From the NCBI GenBank assembly GCA_948470475.1, contig OX419347.1, positions 17,345,675 through 17,409,674 on the forward strand: a DNA stretch of 64,000 nt, written 5' to 3'. The stretch comes from Galaxea fascicularis. Its lineage: Eukaryota; Cnidaria; Anthozoa; Scleractinia; Euphylliidae. The translations under genes and the position numbers were made by a program. Shown here one piece after another: positions 9,890-19,233 of this stretch (position 1 is the stretch's first letter; every line of letters starts with the position of its first letter). The notes below the pieces were generated by a model that saw only the letters and a program-made list of their open reading frames with translations, made no database searches and had not been told where the DNA came from.

Positions 9890-12437
9890 CTGTCCTTTCA
9901 TTAGTGGCACCAAATTCTTTTTGTGGTGCAACTATACTGCAGGACAAACATAAATAAATCCAAGAGCAGGTTTTTCATCGTTATGTAGAGTTTTAAAACG
10001 CAATACTGTGTTCCATTCCTCTATTTGGAACTAGTTTTGCCGAATAATAGGCATAAATGCTTGTTATGTTCGTGAAAGTTTGCATGGTATTTTGCACTGA
10101 ATGCAGTTCTCTGGTTTGTTTGAGACTTTTCCCCACCAAACTCCTTCCATACCTAATTTTTGGCTACAAAACTCAGAAAATGACCTAACATTATATATTA
10201 CTATCTTTATGGTAGCAGATGTGTTTCCCATTCGCATTTTTGTGACTTTTTCTACCAGTCTTACTGATCCAAATCCCATTTCCCAGACTAAAAACAGGCA
10301 AACCGTAGTTCCCATTTTAGCCCATCAGGACCCTCTGATCATGTAATCAGTCATAAAGCGAAGAAAGAGCAAGCTAGTCTATGAGTTCATTGTTTCGTTT
10401 TGATACAAATTCATCTACGCTCATTTGGCTACTCTTCCTAGGAGCGCTCCCCGGCTCAATCACGGTGGACGAGAGGGGAAACACACACAAAAAAATTATC
10501 TTTGGAAGGAATATACCATGAAACGATGTGGATATGCCCAGTAAGCGTTATATCCATTTCATTTTTTTGCGCAATCAGATTAGAATGTGTCACTACCATT
10601 ACTTGATTGGCAAAACCATCGGGGGAAAACCAGTACTAATTAACAACAACACTGCAGGTTGCTTATTCGACCAAAACACTTGTAACTAAATAGTACCAAC
10701 TTTATAAACAACTACAGATCAGAGTGAAGGAAATAACAGCTTTCGTGGGATAAAGCTGGTGGATTTCCGATTTTATCACTGAAAATTGAATTGGGTGATT
10801 TACTAGGCTGATATGACAAAGCCAAAGAGGTTCATTCTCTCGGCAATAAAACTATGGAAATAAGAAGATTCATGGACTGCATTTACAGAATATCAGAAAA
10901 GCGACTTTGTCAAGAAATTAATTGTTCATACTCTTGACTTCCTCACCATGATTTTTTTTGTTTTGTTTGTAGTTATATGCTCGTAACGAACTGAACAATG
11001 TTCACTTATTTCATGACTGAACCTCATCATTAGTTGAAACATGTTATGAACATTGGTTATTGGTTATTAATTTATCGTACTATGAATAGTTGGTTGGCTG
11101 TATGTGATACAGAAGACGGTAAATCTTGGTTTGCATTTAACTGATTGACATAATCCTTAACAAGCATTTAATCTTGAATCTTTTCCTCCGGAATAAATAA
11201 GTAGTAACATAGGGACTGATAAACGTTGGTTAAATGTTTTGAATACAACATACAGCAACAAAATATTAATCCGCTTTCACTTCATTGTTTCGTTATAGTA
11301 CACAATGACTTTATCTCAAGTAAAATAACTTAATAATAACAATAACTTGCGATCTAATATTACCGTTACTGTCCTATCTTCGAAGCTCAAATTTAGAAAG
11401 AGTATAGACTGATCTGTTTAGTAAATACTTTGAAGAAAAGCATCTTTCTAGGGGTGGTGGATCTATCGGATCATATCCGAGAGTGGAAACAGAATGACCA
11501 CCTCGAAAAACACTGACACCACCTGCTAAAACATAACACCTTTCCACCTAAATCAAAAATAGACCACTAAGGCTATCCCTCGAATGGAAGTCACAAAAGA
11601 TCGACCGATCTTCAAACCTTTTCACGGTCCAGTCAGTGGTAGCTCAGTATGACGAGCCAAGGTGTGTGTTACCGTGCAATATTTCCCTGTTTAGTCCTCT
11701 TGGTTGCTTAACCACTGACTATCCGTGCTTCTAAGACGTGTATTCTGCACACGTAACAATTGGGTTCGGTGACTAACAATAAGTTGGTCCGCAGTTCCTC
11801 TTTTCTAGAGAATGTCCTGTATGGATGGTTGTAAATTCTTAAAGTAGGTTAGGTTCGCTCATAACTCATTTATTAGTCAAATTTGCCATTTTAGTATTTA
11901 CATCAAAACTGAGATATATACTGAATCTATTTTTCCGGACTCGTATTTAACTGTAATTATATCATTATGACCCGATTACCGGTAAAGCCTTCAGTTGGCG
12001 TTAATTTAATTATCATCGTTACCTTAAAAAGAGGCGTTTTCATTGATTTGTAAATTATGATAAGTGAACACGATTGTTTTCATGAAAAATCTTTGGCCTA
12101 AACTGAATGGATTTTTCCTCCATTCAACTCTACATTTCAAGCAAAGAAACTGCGTGGCAAATAGCGGGAGATTTGTCAGTGATTTTGTCGAAATTGCTAT
12201 ATTCATGTTACTATCTGTCGAATTGGTAGCTTCTGTCATACGTCCCACTAACCCTGCAGGTTATCCGGCGTGGTAACAAACAATAGCAAACGATTGTTTA
12301 ATCTAAGCTAGTGCAACTAAAATGAAATTAAGGTAGTCTTTGATATTTTATTTGGTATCGACAATACCTTTGTATAAGAAAGAAATTTCGCCTTAGCTTT
12401 TCCCAAATGCAACTTTGTTCGTTGCACGTATAATGGT
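9890..12437. other. Intergenic region, no gene seen
   Basis: About 2.5 kb of A+T-rich DNA. The open frames at 10064-10346 and 12024-12276 lie on both strands over the same bases and show no domain or conserved motif. No tRNA, repeat array or clear transposon end was recognised. The last few hundred bases may hold the promoter and a non-coding or N-terminal exon of the M8 protease. Confidence 0.5.
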
Positions 12438-14714
12438 ATGTATCAGAGGAAAACCATGAGTTTTTCGTGTGATTGTAAAACGGTAAAAGCGAAAATATTT
12501 AGTGAATTTATAACTATTGATTTCGTCTTTGTTTTCTACAAGCCAAATATCGTCAGGGAACAGACCATGACGTTCTTTTTATCTCTTTCTTCAGGTAATT
12601 GCAATCGTTTGGGAAGAAATCCTTTGAATAACTGCACTTTTCACGTTAATCGGACGAAGAGGAGATTCTCGTCTGACGGATTGGCTATCCTTTATGTGCT
12701 TTGTGCAATGATTACAGTTCAACCCATAGCGCATGCGCATCATTGGATACCAAAAAAACACGAGATGAATCACAATGTCCGTGTTGGGCTGCCACACATC
12801 ATGAGACGACAACCATTTTCACAGAAAATGCGCTTCGAAGTTGTTTACGACGACAGCATTGGCGATTTAGAGGATGCCAAGTACGGTTTGATTACAGGAA
12901 AGCTGATTCCCGAGGCAGTAGATTACTTCCATGAAGCGTTTAGTGTGAAACCAACGAAAATGCCGATAAAATTGCAAAGGACATGCAAAAACAATGCTTA
13001 TTTTTTGAAGGACGTCAATGGCAGTGCGGCGGGAGACGTTCAGTTTTGTAAGATGGATTGTGTAAATACCAAGTGTGGGCCTGTGAATGTACCTGCTGAC
13101 CACCTGGATCAATGTCGAGTTTGCGACCGAGATGGCATCAAGTGTTTCTCTGTTCCAGGAGAGGAATGGGAAGCTGGGATGGGTGTGGAATTTCGTGATT
13201 TTATATTGTACGTCTCGTGTATTCAAACAGATCACTGTAATACAGCCAATGCAGTTGCATATGCATCTTACTGTCAGCAGGAACATGCTTTAGATCGGCC
13301 AGTGGCTGGGTTTGCTAACATCTGTCCAAACCGCTTGGGGACCGATCCAAGGCATTACTCAAACTTGCTCTCCACCGTAAAACACGAAATCTTCCACGCT
13401 TTGGGATTTAGCGCAGGACTTTTTGCCTTTTACAGAAATGAAAACGGCGTGCCGTACACTCCAAGGGAGAAACATGGTTTGCCACCGTATAACGAAAAAT
13501 ACGGCTTGTATCAGTGGAGTTCTAAGATAGTAAAGAGGGTGGAACGGAAAAAATGGGCAACGAGACATGGAGATTTGCCGCACCAAGTTAACCTGATTGT
13601 TACGCCTCGTGTTAAGAAAGAGGTTCGGAGTCATTTTAAATGCCCGAGTCTCGAAGGAGCAGAGATCGAAAACCAAGGGGGTTTGGGAACGGAATACACT
13701 CACTGGGAGAAGCGATTGTTTGAAAACGAAGCAATGACTGGTACTTATACTCAGAATCCCGTATTCTCTAGAATCACTTTTGCCCTCATGGAAGACACCG
13801 GGTGGTACAAAGCTAACTACAGCCTGGCGGATGAGCTTGATTGGGGCAAGGGACTAGGATGCCTGTTCACCAAGTCAAGTTGTAAAACGTGGATGGAAAA
13901 ACACTTACGAAAAAAGACATCCACTGATCCCTTTTGCTACACGATAAAGAAAACTCCATTGCGCATGCGCTGCACGCATAGTAAGCTATCCGTCGCGCTT
14001 TGTAACCTTCGTAAATACAGCAAAACGTTGCCAGAGGAATACCAATACTTCAATCATCTTCCAATCAGCGAAACGAACCCGGACGAGGCCCAGACCCAGG
14101 ATGTTGTCATTCGAGACACGGCGACGTATGGTGGTGCGGTGCCTTTATCGGACTACTGTCCATTCTTTCAGAAGTTTACGCTAACAGGAACGGACGGTGC
14201 AAAGCGGGAGACAACCTGCACAATGCCTGGCAATGCACCTGCCAGGCTTGATAACTATGCCCTGGAAAGCTACGGTCCTGGGTGCAAATGTATTGAGCAA
14301 GGGCGTGAATGGGTAGCCAAGAAGGGATTGTTAACGCGTACAATGGTAGACTGGGGAAGTGGGTGTTATAAATTTCATTGCGATGGTGGATTAATGGTGG
14401 AGGTTGGAGGCGAGTTTTTCACTTGCCAACACAAAGGACAACGCCTCGATATTTACGGTTCATTGAACGATTGGAAGATCAATGGGTCACTGGTTTGTCC
14501 TTCCTGCGAAGAATTCTGTGGTGTTCATAAGGGTTGCCCTCAAGAAATTCAAAGCAGTTCAGAAGGAATTGTATATGTTGAAGGGAAAACGTCAAAGCAT
14601 AGAAACAGCGCAAACAGTTTAAGAAAATCTTTTGTAGAACTTTTTTATTTCATAATATTATTCTGGGTGTGTTGTTTTGTGCCCAGTTATCAAATGATTT
14701 ACACCGACAACTGA
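12438..14714 (+). CDS. Leishmanolysin-like (M8) zinc metalloprotease
   Basis: A 758-aa open frame in one exon. The zinc site is complete: HEIFH (316-320) in KHEIFHALGFS, a third histidine in YTHWEKRLF (422), and the Met-turn Met of NEAMTGTY (433), all in family order. The cysteine-rich pattern and the segment VFSRITFALMEDTGWY are typical of the invadolysin/leishmanolysin group. A hydrophobic segment (LAILYVLCAMITVQPIAHA, about 82-100) looks like a signal peptide, but about 80 residues precede it. A good 3' splice site (ctctttcttcag) ends near 12595, so the true start may lie in an upstream exon. A hydrophobic tail (about 725-745) suggests a GPI signal or membrane anchor. It probably acts at the cell surface or in the secretory route. 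The Met at 12438 is only the longest-frame choice. Confidence 0.85.
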   Translation: MYQRKTMSFSCDCKTVKAKIFSEFITIDFVFVFYKPNIVREQTMTFFLSLSSGNCNRLGRNPLNNCTFHVNRTKRRFSSDGLAILYVLCAMITVQPIAHAHHWIPKKHEMNHNVRVGLPHIMRRQPFSQKMRFEVVYDDSIGDLEDAKYGLITGKLIPEAVDYFHEAFSVKPTKMPIKLQRTCKNNAYFLKDVNGSAAGDVQFCKMDCVNTKCGPVNVPADHLDQCRVCDRDGIKCFSVPGEEWEAGMGVEFRDFILYVSCIQTDHCNTANAVAYASYCQQEHALDRPVAGFANICPNRLGTDPRHYSNLLSTVKHEIFHALGFSAGLFAFYRNENGVPYTPREKHGLPPYNEKYGLYQWSSKIVKRVERKKWATRHGDLPHQVNLIVTPRVKKEVRSHFKCPSLEGAEIENQGGLGTEYTHWEKRLFENEAMTGTYTQNPVFSRITFALMEDTGWYKANYSLADELDWGKGLGCLFTKSSCKTWMEKHLRKKTSTDPFCYTIKKTPLRMRCTHSKLSVALCNLRKYSKTLPEEYQYFNHLPISETNPDEAQTQDVVIRDTATYGGAVPLSDYCPFFQKFTLTGTDGAKRETTCTMPGNAPARLDNYALESYGPGCKCIEQGREWVAKKGLLTRTMVDWGSGCYKFHCDGGLMVEVGGEFFTCQHKGQRLDIYGSLNDWKINGSLVCPSCEEFCGVHKGCPQEIQSSSEGIVYVEGKTSKHRNSANSLRKSFVELFYFIILFWVCCFVPSYQMIYTDN

Positions 14715-15613
14715 AAACGTAACTTTATCCAAATGATCATTTCTTTAACTTGTTCAATTAGTTAGTCCTTATGCTCTTTATCGAGTAAAATTAGTCTTAC
14801 AGGTTTCAATTAAAAAAGAAATGAAGCAGGAGGCAATAATTATATTGACTGATCTTGACAAGTGGTGTAAAGCGTCACCAAAACGTCTCAGAGAACGGTT
14901 TAATTTCAGTGATTCAGTTCTAGTGATTTATGTTCACTGTGGTAAACAAATACGTTGTTATTTTGCCTTTGTTTCACAAAGATTGCAGAGCGTCTTCTTG
15001 TATAAGCATTTTAATTCTTTTAGTCGAGTGACCTTGTAATCAAACAGCACTGTGCCTTTTGTAAAAGTGTATTAATTTCTTTGTTCAGAATAAATAGGAC
15101 AATTTTCCAAGAAATTTAAAACTGTCTTTCCGATAATTTTCGTCGTTAGTTAATCAATGACACTGAAAATCCCCCTTCAGTTCCAGCTATAGCAGGTGGA
15201 AACGTGACTGCAACCTTATTTATCTGCATCAGAAACATTCCAAATAAATGCCATTACCACCTTCCCCAACAAAAGCATATCATATAATTGTGAGCCTGAG
15301 GGTTAGAAGCCGTGGATGCTGACACTTTCAAAAATAACTTGACAACTTGGGAACAACCTCTTCTCCTTTTTTAAATGGTTTTACTATGGTATGTAATATA
15401 AACTGTGACTTTGTTATACAAATGGTTTTTTCAGCATGCCAGATGAAACACAGCGTGGTGTCAGGCAAGGATGGGATATTGTTCACATTCATACTTCAGC
15501 GCTTACGCATCTTTAACCTTTCGATGCAAAATGGTCATATAGTTAACAGCTGCCTCATTCAGTTGTTTCAAAGAACAGTGAAAGAGAAGGTTTTAGAATT
15601 GAATGAGTTGTTT
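14715..15613. other. Intergenic gap between two convergent genes
   Basis: The M8 protease (plus) and the second fucosyltransferase-like gene (minus) converge here. An aataaa at about 15089 could serve the plus gene as a polyadenylation signal. Tttatt at about 15218 is a candidate on the minus strand. The 72-aa and 93-aa frames have no domain. Confidence 0.45.
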
Positions 15614-17167
15614 TTAATTAAGGCGTAACTTTGCACACTCGCTCATCAACGGCAAACACAGTGCATGTTTCTCAGTGTTCTGCATAAATTTACAAATAGT
15701 GCATGTAATATAATTGACCCTATGAGCTTTTAGACTATGAGCACTGGTATTATTGGGCAAGCTGAAGCGATACATTCCATTGACTGTGTGTGCTGCCCAT
15801 TTTACCGTCACGTGATCGATAAAAATTCCGTCCCGTCTGTTTGCCTCGTGAATGCGGCCTCGTTGAATGAGGTACGGATCATTTGAGCCTACATAAAGTC
15901 TAGCATATTTACAGATTATCAGCATAAAGAGTTCCTCTACATCGTATTGTACAAAAGAACTAATTCCAGAAGGGATGAGTCTGTCAGATAATTTTATCTC
16001 GTAGCCTTGTTTCTTGAACGGTTCGAAAACTGTTGAATTGTAGACTCGGGTAATGATATACAAAACGTTGGTGACATCCCTGAATCTCATCTTTTCCATC
16101 TGCTTGAGTCTGAAATTAATAGTATTCGTTAAATTTAACTCTTCTTCCTCTTTAGAAAACAGAACAGCATTATAGGGATTTACCATCTGCGCAATGATTT
16201 TCTGAGTTTTCTGTTGGAGGTACGGGGTAAACCTAATATAGTCAAGTGCCCATTTCTGAGCCTGTGTGGTTCGTTTCTTTGACAGAAATCGAATTTCACT
16301 TGTAGCTACGGAGCCCCCACGGAAGTACACCATGTCTGCCTCAATTTTGCCTAATTCCGAAATTATTCCTCGGATAAAAGGTTTTGGTTTGTAGGGATCA
16401 GTCTGGATTTCTGGCTCATGACCGCAGGCAGGTTCGGTGCCGGAAACTGCGATTGTCAACGGAACGAAGTGCTGCGCTTCAAGTACTTTCCATGCCTCTT
16501 GGTTGTTAGATGCAGGTATAAAATCAACCCAGAAGCCCTCTGAATCTTTATGGCAAACATCATACCACGACATGTTTTTGTAGTCACTAAGAAACTGTTG
16601 ATTTGAACCAATAACATCGCGAACTCTGATTAGCTTTGACAAATGACTAAAATCAACAGCTGACGAAATTGAAACTGTGAATTTCTTATCCAAAAGATCA
16701 TAGACCTTTGAATCGGGCTGCAGGTTCTTCCGAACAACTCGCTGGAGCCGCTTAATTTCGGGCTCACTAGCCAGCGCTCTCGCAAGTAAAGTTCGGTTCA
16801 ACAGTTTTGATATTATGACGGCGTTCTCGAAGGCTTGAAGCTGTTTACTCCAACTACCAACCGGTGGTTCATACGACAGGTATTTCTCTTTCTCATGAAC
16901 CGGTGCAAAGAAAAAGCCATCGTCCTCGAAGTCACTGGTGAGAACAAAATCTTCAACATTTTCTTCATTGAGGTGAATTTTCTTTGGTCGGTGGAACATA
17001 GCTGCCGGTCGATAGATTAATGTCAGCGTCACCACAACTAAAACTAAGACCGTGACAGAGTCCAGAAGCCTTTTAAGGGATGTTACTGAACAGCTCAGAG
17101 GCCCGTTTAGAAAACCATGTTGATCAGCTACGATCTTTCTCTTGCGCATGTCCGGCTTTTCTTGCAA
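15614..17167 (-). CDS. Degenerate O-fucosyltransferase-like protein (probable pseudoenzyme)
   Basis: Single-exon gene, 517 aa, paralogous to 4286-5566. It has a membrane anchor at about 38-52 (type II topology). Matching blocks are KYLSYEPPVGSWSKQ (95-109; intact paralogue YLSYQPPGGGWNNQ), ENAVIISKLLNRTL (114-127), and NVLYIITRVYN (paralogue TLYIATDERN). The arginine motif HVRRTD of the paralogue is replaced by LFSKEE at 336-341, and the glycine-rich and TDER motifs are also changed. Catalysis as a fucosyltransferase is therefore doubtful, yet the reading frame is open over 1.5 kb, so it may be kept for a binding or structural role. The C-terminal 100 residues or so have no clear counterpart in the paralogue. 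The start is the first Met; M7 is also possible. Confidence 0.75.
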   Translation of the reverse strand: MQEKPDMRKRKIVADQHGFLNGPLSCSVTSLKRLLDSVTVLVLVVVTLTLIYRPAAMFHRPKKIHLNEENVEDFVLTSDFEDDGFFFAPVHEKEKYLSYEPPVGSWSKQLQAFENAVIISKLLNRTLLARALASEPEIKRLQRVVRKNLQPDSKVYDLLDKKFTVSISSAVDFSHLSKLIRVRDVIGSNQQFLSDYKNMSWYDVCHKDSEGFWVDFIPASNNQEAWKVLEAQHFVPLTIAVSGTEPACGHEPEIQTDPYKPKPFIRGIISELGKIEADMVYFRGGSVATSEIRFLSKKRTTQAQKWALDYIRFTPYLQQKTQKIIAQMVNPYNAVLFSKEEEELNLTNTINFRLKQMEKMRFRDVTNVLYIITRVYNSTVFEPFKKQGYEIKLSDRLIPSGISSFVQYDVEELFMLIICKYARLYVGSNDPYLIQRGRIHEANRRDGIFIDHVTVKWAAHTVNGMYRFSLPNNTSAHSLKAHRVNYITCTICKFMQNTEKHALCLPLMSECAKLRLN

Positions 17168-18718
17168 AAGTCATGATTTTCCAGCTCAGATAAAATCAAT
17201 TTAGCGCCACATTGGCTTCTAGAACAAGTGTGAAATTCTTTTGACAGCTCAAGTAATTTGGCTTCAACTCGTAAGAGATGAAGGTAATATTTAAATGGGA
17301 AGTAAATTAATTGTTGGTTTGTAAAAATAAACTTGACGTCAATGACTTTTTGCTGTGATAGTGAACCGTGATTGGTCTAATGTGACACCATCTACTGGTG
17401 ACTTTCATTGAAGGGAAAAATTACCTGTTAAACTCATTGATAAGATTGTTTCAATAGTCTAAACATATTTACAGCCTACCCTGTGTTTGAACTGGAGCAT
17501 TCCTAGTTAATCAGTAAATAAACATGTAATTTAGAGTTAACTAGCAAAAACTTTCTGGTAGATTTTCAAAATATTGTACTCAGAAATCCGTGTAAATGAA
17601 AATGCCACGGATTGTTTTTTATAGGTTTCGTCTTTACAAAGCTCAAAACCAAATTTTTAACAAAGAAATACTAAACTTTAGTTTTCAGAAAACGGAAACA
17701 AAAGTGAGCGTCTGGGAAAAATAAACCGGAAATAAAACCGGTTTGGTTTGCTGGCGCTCGCAAAAAACTAGACCGTCACTTCTGACAGGATTTGCTGTGA
17801 TATTTTATTGACTCCCTTGCCCAATTTACACGAAAAACAAAAGAAAAGCCTAAAAATAAATTGAAGCACTGTAAAAGAGCTGGCCTTCATACGCCTTTGT
17901 TTTGCTGGTAGATTTATCGTTTATTTAATCCGGTGTTTACCCTGATTGCTACCTGCAATGGAATTAAAATTTCTTGTTAAAAGAGAAGAAAAGTCATAAA
18001 ACACATTCTCGCTAGTGCCAAGTACTGCTATGTATCCATTGGTACATTGGTTTTGCCGAGGTCGGTCATCAATGGTTTAAACTGCACACTCCGTACTTAC
18101 CCCTTATTTTGTCACTGTGATTGCTCATCTAATGTTGATCACATGACTGCATGCGTGCGAACACAGTTTCATCTTAGCGTCAGGTTTTGGTGAGTCGCAG
18201 TTGTCTTCTGAGACTGTCTGATTGGTCACCGTATAGATACAGTCCACAAGGGGTTCTACAACTAAACCTTTTGAAAAACAAACAAACGAAAAAAACTAAA
18301 CATTATCCAGACACAACTGAAAACGGTTTTGTCGACCAAGCGATCCCAAAAACTGGGCAAATGATTCCATTAAAAGAATTGTCAAGGGTATAATATTTAA
18401 TATTGATAGGGTACTCTTGACGCTATAATTCAGTAATAATCAGTGAACATGTGACAAACTGTTGACCGTAGGATTTTTAGCTTCTTCTATTTTCAGGCCT
18501 CCAACGTGCCGCGCCGTGAGTCACTGATCGAATATCCCAACAGAGACATCTTTCTTTCGTTGTTATGTGTGCTAAACATATATCTCGGCCAATCAAACGT
18601 GGTGTCTTATTCAGTGTTTTGCACCCAGGTTAAAACAAAAAGTAGATTATGGTAGGATAACGCAAGCGTAAAAGTTTACGACTGCTGGTGATTATAGCTT
18701 CACATTATAACTGCCCTG
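17168..18718. other. Intergenic region, with a possible last ADAMTS exon
   Basis: No gene is supported. The ADAMTS exon at 18931-19233 ends in phase 1 at a good donor, so a short terminal exon should exist downstream on the minus strand, perhaps here. I could not pick it out. The 68-aa plus-strand frame at 18187 has no domain. Confidence 0.4.
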
Positions 18719-18900
18719 TCACCATGTTCTCTCAAAGGTCATGGAAGATAAAGATGGTGGTGTGGTCGTCACGACTGTAGCTGTGGTGAGGGTAATGATG
18801 GCGTGGGTGGGGGGGGTGAGGGGGTAATAACTGGCACTACTGATGGTGATGCTGATGATGATGGTGGTGGTTGGGGGGAGGGGTAAGTTCATGGTGATGA
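18719..18900. repeat. G-rich GGT/GAT low-complexity tract
   Basis: The plus strand is rich in ggtgg, gatgatg and runs of seven or more G. It lies just downstream of the last traced ADAMTS exon. Read through on the minus strand it would give a Thr/Ser/Pro-rich tail, which I regard as intron rather than protein. Confidence 0.6.
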
Positions 18901-18930
18901 TGACGTTGATTGCAATAATGCAGCACGTAC

Positions 18931-19233
18931 TTGTAAAAGCGTAGACATAGTTATTGAGGCTCCTTCCCACTCCTTCCCAGCAACCGTGCAAGTTAAACCC
19001 ATCTTTGTCGTAAGTCTTGTAACCTGTGATCCCAGACCAGCACTCCCCGTAGAACTGCACTCCAAAAACAGCGTACTTATTTCTCCAAGCGTCCTGAGCA
19101 CACTTATTCACAGTCGAACTCATGTTATGCCAGTCAATATTATTGCGATGATTCCCGACCATTTCTGGTAGCGGTCGGCCTCGTACTCTGTTGTCTTGGA
19201 AACAGCCAATCGGGACATAACTGCTATCGGACC
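18931..19233 (-). CDS. ADAMTS exon 24: WSC/apple-like 'GECW' module
   Basis: A 303-bp exon with phase 1 at both ends, so it can be shuffled without breaking frame. It reads SDSSYVPIGCFQDN, RPLPEM, NNIDWHNM, KCAQDAWRNKYAVFGVQFY, GECWSG and GCWEGVGRSLNNYVYAFT, a cysteine module of WSC/apple-like type that I know mainly from cnidarian and other invertebrate extracellular proteins. The acceptor chosen (caatcaccag) joins in frame to the preceding exon ending SCGG. The exon could instead belong to a separate small gene. Confidence 0.65.

Larger units (their letters stand above)
5800..9890. repeat. Flanking segmental duplication, copy B
   Basis: Second, diverged copy of the block at 60-4160, in the same orientation. 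It ends near 9890 at the shared 'aggatgtagttaat' motif that in copy A lies just 3' of the fucosyltransferase-like gene. In copy B no gene copy follows. Copy B carries insertions that copy A lacks, notably the 303-bp unit array at 6587-7904. Repeat 8985-9140 belongs to a dispersed family. No coding region is supported here. Confidence 0.7.
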
